The notes under the pieces are model-generated. The model ran no database searches and was not told the origin of the DNA. It was given only the letters and a program-made list of their open reading frames with translations. The translations under genes and the position numbers were made by a program. Positions 43,357-51,018 of a stretch of DNA of 64,000 nt are shown here, in pieces; positions within the stretch are counted from its first letter, which is position 1; each line of letters starts with the position of its first letter. The stretch spans positions 1-64,000 of the forward strand of contig JAXDII010000075.1 of NCBI GenBank assembly GCA_034664085.1, given 5' to 3'. Source of the stretch: JACVRW01 sp034664085 (GTDB lineage: Bacteria; Actinomycetota; Thermoleophilia; Solirubrobacterales; Thermoleophilaceae).

Positions 43357-44238
43357 CTAGGCCGCCGCTCCCAGCACGCTGGCCATCGGCATCGGCCGCA
43401 CGCCGAGCGCCTCCGCGTCGGCCGTGCCGCGCCGGGTGATCATCGGCTCCTCCATCAGCTCGGCCTCCTCCCAGGTGGCGAACACCTTCGGCCCGGCCAG
43501 CGGGCGCAGCGCGCGCAGCGACCTGCGCACCACCGGCAGCGGCACGTGCAGCAGCGGCCGCCGCCGCCCGACCGCCTCCAGCGCCGCCCGCACGATCTCG
43601 TCGTACGAGAGCGTCTCCGGGCCGGCCAGCTCGAACGCGCGCCGGCGCGGTCCTGACGCCATCAGGGCCGCCAGCACGCAGTCCGCCACGTCCTCGGCCC
43701 AGATCGGCTGGTACTCGGCGCGTCCGGAGCCCGACACCGGCAGGGCGGGGAGGTAGGAGAAGCGCTCGAGCAGCGTCAGCCACGGGTCGCCGGGCGTGTA
43801 GACGATCGAGGGACGGAAGACCATCGTCTCCAGCGCCGAGGCCTCGACGGCCTCCTGCGCCAGCGCCTTGGCGCGGAAGAAGCGCGTGCGCGAGTGGTGA
43901 GCCGCACCCATCGCCGAGAAGAACAGGAAGCGCCGTGCGCCGGCGCGCTCCGCGGCCCGCACCAGCCGCAGCGTGGCGACCGCGTTGAGCTCCTCGATCG
44001 AGGCGCGCGGCTGGTCGCGGATCGAGGCGGCCAGGTGCACCACGGTGCCGACGCCGCGCAGGGCGTTGCGGAACGACGGCGGATCGGCCAAGTCCCCGAG
44101 CGCGATCTGCACGCGCACGCGCTGGTCGCCGAGCCCGCGCGGGTCGCGCACCAGGCAGCGGACCGGCTCGCCGGCGGCGGTCAGCCGCCGCAGCAGCGCC
44201 GACCCCACCGTCCCGGTGGCTCCGGTGAGCAGGATCAC
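43357..44238 (-). CDS. NAD(P)-binding epimerase/NmrA-like protein
   Basis: An atypical short-chain dehydrogenase, resembling complex I NDUFA9-like or NmrA-like proteins. The 293-residue protein begins VILLTGATGTVGSALLRRL with the GxxGxxG cofactor motif, then has VVHLAASIRD and FFSAMGAAHHSRTRFFRAKALAQEAV. The YxxxK of classical SDRs is not evident, so catalysis is doubtful. The GTG start at 44238 overlaps the methyltransferase stop (GTGA), suggesting a two-gene unit. Substrate is unknown. Confidence 0.82.
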   Translation of the reverse strand: MILLTGATGTVGSALLRRLTAAGEPVRCLVRDPRGLGDQRVRVQIALGDLADPPSFRNALRGVGTVVHLAASIRDQPRASIEELNAVATLRLVRAAERAGARRFLFFSAMGAAHHSRTRFFRAKALAQEAVEASALETMVFRPSIVYTPGDPWLTLLERFSYLPALPVSGSGRAEYQPIWAEDVADCVLAALMASGPRRRAFELAGPETLSYDEIVRAALEAVGRRRPLLHVPLPVVRRSLRALRPLAGPKVFATWEEAELMEEPMITRRGTADAEALGVRPMPMASVLGAAA

Positions 44239-45233
44239 CGGCCGGTCACCACCATGCGCCACAGCGACCGCACGTTGCGGTGGACCTCGACCTCCTCGAA
44301 GCCCGCGTCCTCCATCCAGGCGCGTACCTCCGAGGGCGAGAAGTTGCGGCTGTGGCTCCAGGCGTAGAAGAGCAGGCTCGACACCGCGCCGTGCGGGGAG
44401 AGCTGGTCCCCCGGCTCGGGCCGCGCCGAGTCGCCGATCACGAGAACGCCGCCGGGGCGCAGCGACTCGCGCGCCATCCGGCAGAGCTCGCGGTCGCGCT
44501 CCTCGGGGATGTGGTGGATCAGGTTGAAGATCGAGACCACGTCCAGATCCTCGCCGAGGCCGACCTCGAAGACGTCGCCTTCCCGGAACGAGACGCGATC
44601 GGCGAAGCCCTGCTCGGCCACGATCTTGCGACCCACGGCGGCGCTTGGCGGCAGGTCCAGGACCGTCGCCTCGAGGCCGGGGTGGCGGCGGCACATGGCC
44701 ATCGAAAAGCCTCCGTGCCCGCCCGCGACGTCGACCAGCCGGCGTGGCTCGGAGAGGTCCACGAGCGCGGCGTTGGCGTCGTGCTCAGGACGCGAGATCT
44801 CGAACAGCCCGCGGATGTAGGCCTCCCAGCGCTCGGCGTCGTCCTGGCGCTGCTCGTGCATCGCGTAGGCGGTGCCGTCGCGCACGGCCTCGGGCAACAG
44901 GTCGAGCACCTGCCAGTGCAGGTCGCCCTGGTGGCCGATGAACGTGGCGATCGACTCCGGCGAGGAACTGACCAGCAGGCGCTGCGCGACCGGCGCGTTG
45001 CGCAGGCGCTCGCCGTCGGGCTCCACGTAGCCGAGCGTCGCCAGCGCGGTCAGCAGCGTCTCCGTGCCGAGGCCGTCCAGCCCGAGCCGCGCGGCCAGCT
45101 CGGCCGGCGTGGCGGGCTCCTCGCCGAGGGCGTCGAAGACGCCCAGCATCACCGCTGTGGTGACCGCACGGGCGGCCACCAAGCCCGTGAAGGTGTCGAG
45201 GAAGGGGTCTGGCTCCGAACGCTCGAGCAACAA
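44235..45233 (-). CDS. SAM-dependent O-methyltransferase-like protein
   Basis: A class I methyltransferase with an N-terminal winged-helix dimerisation domain (about 10-95), like plant-type and CrtF/hydroxyneurosporene O-methyltransferases. The SAM site LVDVAGGHGGFSMAM lies near 167 and the acidic loop TVLDLP follows. VVSIFNLIHHIPEERDRELC and GGVLVIGDS complete the fold. The acceptor could be a small secondary metabolite or a quinone-type molecule. The start used is a TTG at 45233; another TTG follows directly, and no clear Shine-Dalgarno was found, so the start is uncertain. Confidence 0.83.
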   Translation of the reverse strand: MLLERSEPDPFLDTFTGLVAARAVTTAVMLGVFDALGEEPATPAELAARLGLDGLGTETLLTALATLGYVEPDGERLRNAPVAQRLLVSSSPESIATFIGHQGDLHWQVLDLLPEAVRDGTAYAMHEQRQDDAERWEAYIRGLFEISRPEHDANAALVDLSEPRRLVDVAGGHGGFSMAMCRRHPGLEATVLDLPPSAAVGRKIVAEQGFADRVSFREGDVFEVGLGEDLDVVSIFNLIHHIPEERDRELCRMARESLRPGGVLVIGDSARPEPGDQLSPHGAVSSLLFYAWSHSRNFSPSEVRAWMEDAGFEEVEVHRNVRSLWRMVVTGR

Positions 45234-45275
45234 GAGGGCAGGAGCCTACGCAACCGCCCCGAAGCGGGGCAACGG

Positions 45276-45281
45276 TACAAT
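45276..45281 (+). promoter_or_regulatory. putative -10 element of the ferredoxin gene
   Basis: TACAAT lies 45 bp before the ferredoxin ATG; no good -35 is seen at 16-18 bp. A GCCCCGAAGCGGGGC hairpin lies just upstream and may end an opposing or read-through transcript. Confidence 0.35.
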
Positions 45282-45326
45282 TCGCCGGCCTCGCCCCTCG
45301 AAGGATGCTGGACCAGTAAGGAGACC

Positions 45327-45596
45327 ATGGCCTACGTCATAGCCGAACCCTGCATCGACACCAAGGACAACTCGTGCGTCGAGGTTTGTCCCGTCGACTG
45401 CATCCACCCGACTCCCGAAGAGCCTGACTACGACCAGGTCAAGCAGCTCTACATCGACCCAGAGGAGTGCATCGACTGCGACGCTTGCGTCGAAGCCTGC
45501 CCCGTGGACGCCTGCTTCGCGGAGGACCAGCTGCCAGACGAGTGGCAGAACTACATCGAGATCAACTCGGCCTACTTCAAGCAGACCGCTAGCTAG
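45327..45596 (+). CDS. fdxA: FdxA-type seven-iron ferredoxin
   Basis: A small electron carrier. The 89-residue protein resembles mycobacterial FdxA. The first Cys group is C9, C17, C21 and C25 (CIDTKDNSCVEVCPVDC), suited to a [3Fe-4S] or [4Fe-4S] cluster. The second, ECIDCDACVEACPVDAC, suits a [4Fe-4S] cluster. AAGGAGA precedes the ATG. Its stop lies 4 bp from the stop of the convergent Mrp gene, a protein of iron-sulfur metabolism. Partner enzymes cannot be told. Confidence 0.92.
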   Translation: MAYVIAEPCIDTKDNSCVEVCPVDCIHPTPEEPDYDQVKQLYIDPEECIDCDACVEACPVDACFAEDQLPDEWQNYIEINSAYFKQTAS

Positions 45597-45600
45597 CCGG

Positions 45601-46743
45601 CTAGGGCGCCATCGGCAGCGCCGTCCCGGTGACTTCCGGGACGGGCGGGCCGGAGGGCGCCTGGAAGACGCCGAGTTCCTGCGGGGTGGCAGCGATCAGT
45701 CCGCGGGCCGTGTGGAAGAGCGCTTGCGAGGCGGGCGCGTCTGGGTCCTCGAGTACGAGCGGGCGCCCCTCGTCGGCGCTCACCCGCAGCTCCTCCTGGA
45801 GCGGGATCTTGCCGAGCAGCGGCACGTTCAGCTCGTCGGCCAGGGTCTGGCCGCCGCCCTCGCCGAAGATCGTGAAGCGCTCGCCGGTGGGCGTGGTGAA
45901 GCCGGACATGTTCTCGATCACGCCCGCGATCTCGAGGTCGAAGCGCTGGGCCGTGTCGGCGGCGCGCTTGGCCACCTTCTGGGCGGCCGGCTGCGGCGTC
46001 GTGACGATCACGAACTTGGCCTGCGGCAGCAGCTGGGCGAGCGTCATCGACACGTCCCCGGTGCCCGGGGGCAGGTCGATCAGCAGGTAGTCGAGCTCGC
46101 CCCAGTCGACGTCCTCCAGGAACTGGCGGATCGCCTTGTGCAGCATCGGCCCGCGCCAGGTGATCGCCTGGTCCTGCTCGTTGAGGAAGAACTCGATCGA
46201 GATCGCCTTCACGCCGCCCGCGCCGTCCAGCGGCAGGATCTTGCGATCGGCCGAGACCATCGGCCGGCCGTGCACGCCGAGCATGCGCGGGATCGAGTAG
46301 CCCCACACGTCGGCGTCGAGCGCCGCGGCGCGCATGCCGTCGGACTGGAGCGCGGCGGCGAGGTTGGCGGTGACAGTGGACTTGCCGACGCCGCCCTTGC
46401 CCGAGCCGATGCAGACGACGTTCTTGACCGCCGCGAGGGCGCCCTGGGGCAGGCCCCCCTGGCGGCCGAGGCGCTGGGTGAGCGTGGACTTCTCCTCGTC
46501 GGACAGGACGTCGAAGCCGACGGTGACGGTCTCGACGCCGAGCTCCTGGACACTCTGGATGACCGCCTTCTCGAAATGCGCGCGGATCGGGCACCCGGGA
46601 GTGGTGAGCGAGACGATCACGTCGACCCGGCCCTCGTGCGGCTGCTCGATCGAGCGGACCATGCCGAGCGACACGATGTCCTTGCGCAGCTCGGGATCTA
46701 TGACCTTGCGGAGCGCGTCCTGGATCTGTTCACGAGAAGGCAT
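45601..46743 (-). CDS. mrp: Mrp/NBP35-family P-loop ATPase (iron-sulfur carrier)
   Basis: Mrp/ApbC proteins help load iron-sulfur clusters. The 380-residue protein has an N-terminal MIP18/DUF59 domain (about 4-90, with SLTTPGCPIRAHFE), the deviant Walker A GSGKGGVGKST at 113-123, and WRGPMLHKAIRQFL. DYLLIDLPPGTGDV follows. The usual CPxC cluster-ligand motif after ENMS is absent; the sequence is ENMSGFTTPTGERF. Related actinobacterial proteins also lack it, so cluster binding may use other ligands. I chose the ATG at 46743, which starts just before the DUF59 domain. Confidence 0.92.
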   Translation of the reverse strand: MPSREQIQDALRKVIDPELRKDIVSLGMVRSIEQPHEGRVDVIVSLTTPGCPIRAHFEKAVIQSVQELGVETVTVGFDVLSDEEKSTLTQRLGRQGGLPQGALAAVKNVVCIGSGKGGVGKSTVTANLAAALQSDGMRAAALDADVWGYSIPRMLGVHGRPMVSADRKILPLDGAGGVKAISIEFFLNEQDQAITWRGPMLHKAIRQFLEDVDWGELDYLLIDLPPGTGDVSMTLAQLLPQAKFVIVTTPQPAAQKVAKRAADTAQRFDLEIAGVIENMSGFTTPTGERFTIFGEGGGQTLADELNVPLLGKIPLQEELRVSADEGRPLVLEDPDAPASQALFHTARGLIAATPQELGVFQAPSGPPVPEVTGTALPMAP

Positions 46744-46789
46744 CGGTTTCGATTCTGGCACACGCGCGAAGCGAGCCCACAAAGGCCAA

Positions 46790-46810
46790 CGCCGCCCCGA
46801 AGGGACGGCG
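46790..46810 (-). terminator. hairpin terminator after the basic protein gene
   Basis: In the minus-strand RNA CGCCGTCC pairs with GGGCGGCG (one G-U) around a CTTCG-type loop, followed by a short T-containing stretch. It lies between the gene ending at 46916 and mrp. The rest of 46744-46915 has no recognisable element. Confidence 0.5.
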
Positions 46811-46915
46811 CCGGCTGAGGGAGGAGAGATACTGCACTGGCGGCGAATATGAGGCCACCAGCCTCACCCCGGGTCCGGTCTCCTCGCCGGTCGGGGGGAA
46901 ATCAGCGCGTGCGAC

Positions 46916-47494
46916 TTAGGCCAGCGAGGCGACGCGCGACACGAGGCTCTCGGCCTGGCCCTGGACCTCGCGGCGGGCCGTCTTGACCTGCTTCTCGACG
47001 TCGCGACGGTTCTGCTTGACCGTGCGCACTGCCTGGTTGCGGCGCTGGCGCAGCTCGCGCTCTACGCGTGTGCGGGTGCGCTTCACCTCGCGCACGGTGC
47101 GGTTGCGCGCGGTGGTGCCGCGGCGCTCGAACCGGCGCAGGTTCGTGGACACGCGCTTCTGGAGCTTGGTCAGCTCGCGCTCGGCGCTGTCACGACCGGC
47201 GGTGTAGGGCTTGGTCGCCTCCACCACGGCGTCGCGGGCCTCGAGCGCCGCGCCGACGGGGATCAGGACGGCACGCTGCGCCTGGTCGGCGACGGCCTCG
47301 AGCCGAAGGCTCGCGGCGCCGGCGCCGGTCTCGGCGGTGCGCTGCGCCTGCTCCACCGTGGACTGGGCGGTGCTGGCGGTACGTCGTGCCCGCGTCTGGG
47401 TGCTGCGCGCGCTGGCACGAGTCTGGTTGCGCTTGCGCGTGGCGGCGGCCTTCTTGGCCGTGGCCTTGCGCTGCTGGGGAGTCTGGGGAGCCAT
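46916..47494 (-). CDS. basic Ala/Arg/Lys-rich coiled-coil protein
   Basis: The 192-residue protein has a histone-H1-like N-terminus (QRKATAKKAAATRKR) and long amphipathic helices. There are no Cys and very few aromatic residues. A central short hydrophobic part (AVLIPVGAALEARDAV) resembles heparin-binding hemagglutinin- or phasin-like helices. It may bind nucleic acid, polyphosphate or a lipid surface; I cannot assign a function. GGAAGGAAA precedes the ATG. It has its own AT-rich promoter with a palindromic operator, suggesting strong or conditional expression as a single gene. Confidence 0.75.
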   Translation of the reverse strand: MAPQTPQQRKATAKKAAATRKRNQTRASARSTQTRARRTASTAQSTVEQAQRTAETGAGAASLRLEAVADQAQRAVLIPVGAALEARDAVVEATKPYTAGRDSAERELTKLQKRVSTNLRRFERRGTTARNRTVREVKRTRTRVERELRQRRNQAVRTVKQNRRDVEKQVKTARREVQGQAESLVSRVASLA

Positions 47495-47538
47495 GTGGGC
47501 TTTCCTTCCGGGGGTCGACGGACCTTATTAGATTTAAC

Positions 47539-47575
47539 TTCGGTAGAACTATACCACCGAACACATGTACGTAAA
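47539..47575 (-). promoter_or_regulatory. promoter with overlapping palindrome
   Basis: On the minus strand TTTACG (47575-47570), 16 bp, then TATAGT (47553-47548). The palindrome TTCGGTGG...CTACCGAA (47561-47539) covers the -10 and expected start, as a repressor site would. This AT-rich island contrasts with the surrounding GC-rich DNA. A small CCGCC/GGCGG hairpin at 47578-47591 follows the zincin gene. Confidence 0.55.
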
Positions 47576-47616
47576 CCTCCGCCGTTCGGCGGTTACACGT
47601 AGCTTCGGAAGGCGCT

Positions 47617-48669
47617 CTAGGCCGCGGCTGCGGGGGCGGGCCCGACTCGCTCGAGCCACTCGGCCGGGCGTTCCAGCTCGCGCTCGGTGGGGAGCGACTC
47701 GGGCGACTCCCAGACTCTGTTCAGGGCATCCATGCCGGCCTCGGCGGCCACGGCGTCGCAGAAGACCTTGCCCTGCTCGTACTGGCGCAGCTTCATGTCG
47801 AGCCCGAGCAGGCGCTCGATCAGCCGCTGGGGCGCCGAGCGGCTGCGCCGGCGGGCGTCCATGGCGGCACGCAGCTCCTCCTGCCCCGGGATCGCCTCTG
47901 GCGCGATCGCGTCCATGACGTGCTCGGAGTACCCCTCGACCACGGCCATCGCCGCCTGCATGCGCGACATCAGGGCGCGCTGTTCCTTGGTCTGGACGAG
48001 GGCGGCCAGGCCGCCGTCGCGGAACGCCTCGACGAGCTTCGCCGGGTCCGGCAGCGACGGCAGCCCGCCGGCGGCCCCGCGCTCGATGCGCACCTCCACC
48101 GTCGAGAGGTAGAGGCGCACCATCCCGCCGAGGTGCTCGCGCAGCCACGGCACGCCCTGGAACTGGAAGACGTGCGTGAGCTCATGCGCGCAGATCCAGC
48201 GGTGGAAGGGGTCGGCGTCCACGCCCAGCTCGCGCACCGCCTTGCGCAGGTTGGGCGCCACGAACAGCAGCCGCGGCGGGGCGTCGCCCCCGAGCAGCGA
48301 GATCTCGTACTGGCCCAGCACCCGCTGAGCCACGTAGCCGATCACTAGCCCTGCCTCCGCCGCCACGGTCGCCGCGGCGCCCGCCTTCAGCGCCCCGGCG
48401 AGCGGGCCGGCGAAGTCGAGGCGGTGGTCGAGCCGCCCGGCCACCGGGTCGAGCAGCAGCGAGAGCGAGTCCAGGTTGACCGACGCCCACTCGCCGCGGC
48501 TCACCAGCTCCGGGCCGGGCACCGGCCCCGCCGGCGCCAGCCGCGTGTAGGCCGCGACGTGGCCCTCCATCTCGGCGCAGAGCGCCGCCACGTCGGCCTG
48601 CGGCGGACCCTCGTCGCCCGCGCCCGCCGCGAGGCGGGCGACCTGCCGGGCGAGCGACCAGTCGACCAT
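47617..48669 (-). CDS. zincin-like metallopeptidase (DUF2342 type)
   Basis: A putative zinc metallopeptidase of the actinobacterial zincin_2/DUF2342 family, sometimes labelled as associated with coenzyme F420 biosynthesis. The 350-residue protein has the zinc motif HELTH at 162-166, preceded by FHRWICA and followed by a helical C-terminal half with VEGYSEHVMD. I see no signal peptide. The true substrate is unknown. I chose the ATG at 48669 (MVDWSLARQVA), two bases after the VOC stop; the frame continues upstream but antisense-like. Confidence 0.82.
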   Translation of the reverse strand: MVDWSLARQVARLAAGAGDEGPPQADVAALCAEMEGHVAAYTRLAPAGPVPGPELVSRGEWASVNLDSLSLLLDPVAGRLDHRLDFAGPLAGALKAGAAATVAAEAGLVIGYVAQRVLGQYEISLLGGDAPPRLLFVAPNLRKAVRELGVDADPFHRWICAHELTHVFQFQGVPWLREHLGGMVRLYLSTVEVRIERGAAGGLPSLPDPAKLVEAFRDGGLAALVQTKEQRALMSRMQAAMAVVEGYSEHVMDAIAPEAIPGQEELRAAMDARRRSRSAPQRLIERLLGLDMKLRQYEQGKVFCDAVAAEAGMDALNRVWESPESLPTERELERPAEWLERVGPAPAAAA

Positions 48670-48671
48670 CG

Positions 48672-49259
48672 TCAGCCTGAGGCTAGCCGGATCACGTGAT
48701 CCGATCCAGGCACGGCCAGCTCGCCGTCGCGATCCGCCGCGATCGTCACGCGCACCGGGGCGTCCGTGCTGGGCCGGTCGGTGAACAGCCACGGCCGGCC
48801 CACAGGAACCAGGATGAACAGCCCGCGGTCGTCGCCGACCGCGCTGAAGTTCTCGCGGTCGCCGCTGAAGTGCGGGAGCCCGAGCTCGGCCTCGAAGAAG
48901 GCCACCGCCGCCCCCACGTCGGCCACTGGCAGGCCGACTTCGCTCACCTCCAGCAGCAGCTCGGTACCCGGCGCTCGCTCCCGCGCGATCAGCTCGATGA
49001 TGTTGCCGGCGGCGTCGTAGTAGTAGGCGGCGCGGGCGCGCCAGTGCGGGAACGGCACGTCGTCCTGGAGCAGCTCGGTCTGCTGGCGCGCCCAGGCGAC
49101 GGCCTCCTCGAAGCGGTCGGGCGGCACGTTGACCGCGAAGTGCGAGCACACCTCCCGGCCGGGCTCGAAGCGGACGCGGGTCGCGCCGTAGCGCTCCGGG
49201 TGGAAGGCGCCCGACACCGCCGGGTCCGCCGCGGGGAACACGGCCTCGTGGATCCTCAT
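48672..49259 (-). CDS. VOC-superfamily (glyoxalase-like) protein
   Basis: A vicinal-oxygen-chelate fold protein of two repeated beta-alpha-beta units; members include glyoxalases, dioxygenases and resistance proteins. The 195-residue protein has HFAVNVPPDRFEEAVAW and YYYDAAGNIIELIARE in the first unit. The second has VGLPVADVGAAVAFFEAELGL. Metal-ligand assignment is uncertain. The first repeat appears shortened between residues 18 and 27. The ATG overlaps the LigD-polymerase stop (ATGA), so it may belong to the end-joining operon. Confidence 0.8.
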   Translation of the reverse strand: MRIHEAVFPAADPAVSGAFHPERYGATRVRFEPGREVCSHFAVNVPPDRFEEAVAWARQQTELLQDDVPFPHWRARAAYYYDAAGNIIELIARERAPGTELLLEVSEVGLPVADVGAAVAFFEAELGLPHFSGDRENFSAVGDDRGLFILVPVGRPWLFTDRPSTDAPVRVTIAADRDGELAVPGSDHVIRLASG

Positions 49260-50137
49260 AGGTCGGGCAGCTCCTGCCGCAGCTCCACCACCGGCGCGAA
49301 CAGGTCGCCGTGGCGCTCCACGCGCTCCAACACGTCCGGGGCCTCGAACACCAGCGCCGAGGGATCCTCCAGCTCCTCCCACGTGACCGGCGTCGACACG
49401 GTGGGCCGCTCGCGGGCGCGCAGCGAGTAGACGGCGACGGTGGTCTTGTGCTCGTCGTTCTGGCTCCAGTCGATCAGCACCTTGCCGCGGCGCAGCTCCT
49501 TCTTCTGCTGCGAGACGATCAGCTTCGGGTGCTGCGCCTCCAGGTGGCGCGCGAGCGCGTGCGAGAGCGCCTTCGTGCCGTGGTCGTAGTCGACGTCCTC
49601 GGTGTTCAGCGGCACGTACACCTGGATGCCCTTCGAGCCGGAGGTCTTCGCGAAGCTCTCGAGGCCGAGCTGCGTGAGGGCGTCGCGCAGGAGGAAGGCT
49701 ACCTCGCAGCACTCGGGCAGCGCGGCGGGCTCACCGGGGTCGAGGTCGAACGCCATCACCGTGGGCCGGTCGATGTCGTCCACGAGCGAGAGCGACGGGT
49801 GCAGCTCGAGGTCCGCGAGGTTGGCCAGCCAGACCAGCGTCGGCAGGTCGTCGCAGACGCAGTACTCGATCTTGTCGACGCGCTCGCGGCGCACCCACTC
49901 CGGGGCGTGCGGCGGGCAGCGCTTCTCGTAGAAGAACTTCCCCTCCACGCCGTTCGGGTAGCGCTTGAGCGTGAGCGGGCGGTCGCGCAGGTGGGGCAGC
50001 AGCGCGGGCGCCACGCGCGTGTAGTAGTCGATCACCTGCCCCTTGGTGAAGCCCACCGCGGGGTACATGACCTTGTCGAGGTTCGAGAGCGAGAGCCGGC
50101 GGCCCTCTACCTCCACCTCGACGCGCGCCGTGGCCAC
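49256..50137 (-). CDS. ligD: LigD-type polymerase (non-homologous end-joining)
   Basis: This is a stand-alone archaeo-eukaryotic primase-type polymerase domain of bacterial LigD, which fills gaps with ribonucleotides at Ku-bound breaks. The 293-residue protein has LSNLDKVMYP at the N-terminus, the catalytic DxD in MAFDLDPGEP, SGSKGIQVYVPL, and LIDWSQNDEHKTTVA. It starts with a GTG one base after the Ku stop. In mycobacteria this domain is fused to ligase; here it is split. Confidence 0.93.
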   Translation of the reverse strand: MATARVEVEVEGRRLSLSNLDKVMYPAVGFTKGQVIDYYTRVAPALLPHLRDRPLTLKRYPNGVEGKFFYEKRCPPHAPEWVRRERVDKIEYCVCDDLPTLVWLANLADLELHPSLSLVDDIDRPTVMAFDLDPGEPAALPECCEVAFLLRDALTQLGLESFAKTSGSKGIQVYVPLNTEDVDYDHGTKALSHALARHLEAQHPKLIVSQQKKELRRGKVLIDWSQNDEHKTTVAVYSLRARERPTVSTPVTWEELEDPSALVFEAPDVLERVERHGDLFAPVVELRQELPDL

Positions 50138-51013
50138 CTAGGACTTCGCGGGAGCCTTCTTCTTCGCCGGCGCGCGCTTCTTCGCCGGGGCGGCCTTCTT
50201 CGCCTGGGTGCTCTTCTTCGGCTTGCTCTGGGCCTTGGCGCCGGCGATGCTCGCCTCCAGCGCCGCCATCAGGTCGGGCACCCGCTCGGGCTCGCGGGCG
50301 GGCTCCTCGATCACGATCGTCTCGCCCTGCGCCTTGCGCTCGATCAGGTCGAGCACGCGCTCGCGGTACTCGTCGCGGTACTTCTCGGGCTCGAACTCCG
50401 CAGACAGGGAGTCGATCAGCTGCCTGGCCATCGCCAGCTCGCGGTCGCTCGTCGCCACGTCGCCGTCGACGTTCAGCTCGTCGAGCGTGTCCGCTGGGAC
50501 CACCTCGTCGGCGAACAGCATCGTCTCCATCGCCAGCACGCCGTCGCGCGGGCGGATCGCCACGAGGTGCTCCTTGGAGCGCAGCACCACGCGCGCCACG
50601 GCGACCTTGCCGGCGTCCTCCATCGCGTCCACCAGCAGGCGGTAGGCCTTCGCCGCGCCGGTGTCGGGGGCGAGGTAGTACGGGTGGTCGTAGTACATCG
50701 GGTCGATCTCCTCGAGATCGACGAAGTCCTCGATGTCGATCGTGCGCGACTTCTGGGGCTCGAGCGCCTCCAGCTCGTCCGGCGAGAGCGTCACGTAGCG
50801 GTCCGGGCCGATCTCGTAGCCCTTGACGATCTGCTCGTAGGGGACCTCTTCGCCGTCGGCCCCGACGCGCTTCTGGCGCACGCGTGCGCCAGACTCGGAG
50901 TCGATCTGGTGGAACCGCACCGTCTTGCGGGAGACCGCGCTGTACAGCTTCACCGGGATGTTGACCAGCCCGAAGCTGATCGCGCCGCTCCAGATGGCTC
51001 GTGGCATCGCCAT
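50138..51013 (-). CDS. ku: non-homologous end-joining protein Ku
   Basis: Ku is the homodimeric ring that binds double-strand DNA ends and recruits LigD. The 291-residue protein has the core start PRAIWSGAISFGLVNIPVKLY, then IDIEDFVDLEEIDPMYYDHPYYL, MARQLIDSL and the C-terminal bridge region. It ends in a Lys/Ala/Pro-rich tail (KKAAPAKKRAPAKKK) of about 30 residues that probably adds DNA affinity. I chose the ATG at 51013, five bases after the ligase stop; an ATG two codons later is also possible. Confidence 0.95.
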   Translation of the reverse strand: MAMPRAIWSGAISFGLVNIPVKLYSAVSRKTVRFHQIDSESGARVRQKRVGADGEEVPYEQIVKGYEIGPDRYVTLSPDELEALEPQKSRTIDIEDFVDLEEIDPMYYDHPYYLAPDTGAAKAYRLLVDAMEDAGKVAVARVVLRSKEHLVAIRPRDGVLAMETMLFADEVVPADTLDELNVDGDVATSDRELAMARQLIDSLSAEFEPEKYRDEYRERVLDLIERKAQGETIVIEEPAREPERVPDLMAALEASIAGAKAQSKPKKSTQAKKAAPAKKRAPAKKKAPAKS

Positions 51014-51018
51014 CAAAG

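Noticed and set aside
50138..50235. Lys/Ala-rich repeat at the end of ku as a DNA repeat element
   Set aside because: It is a low-complexity protein tail in frame, of a kind common on bacterial Ku, not an independent repeat.
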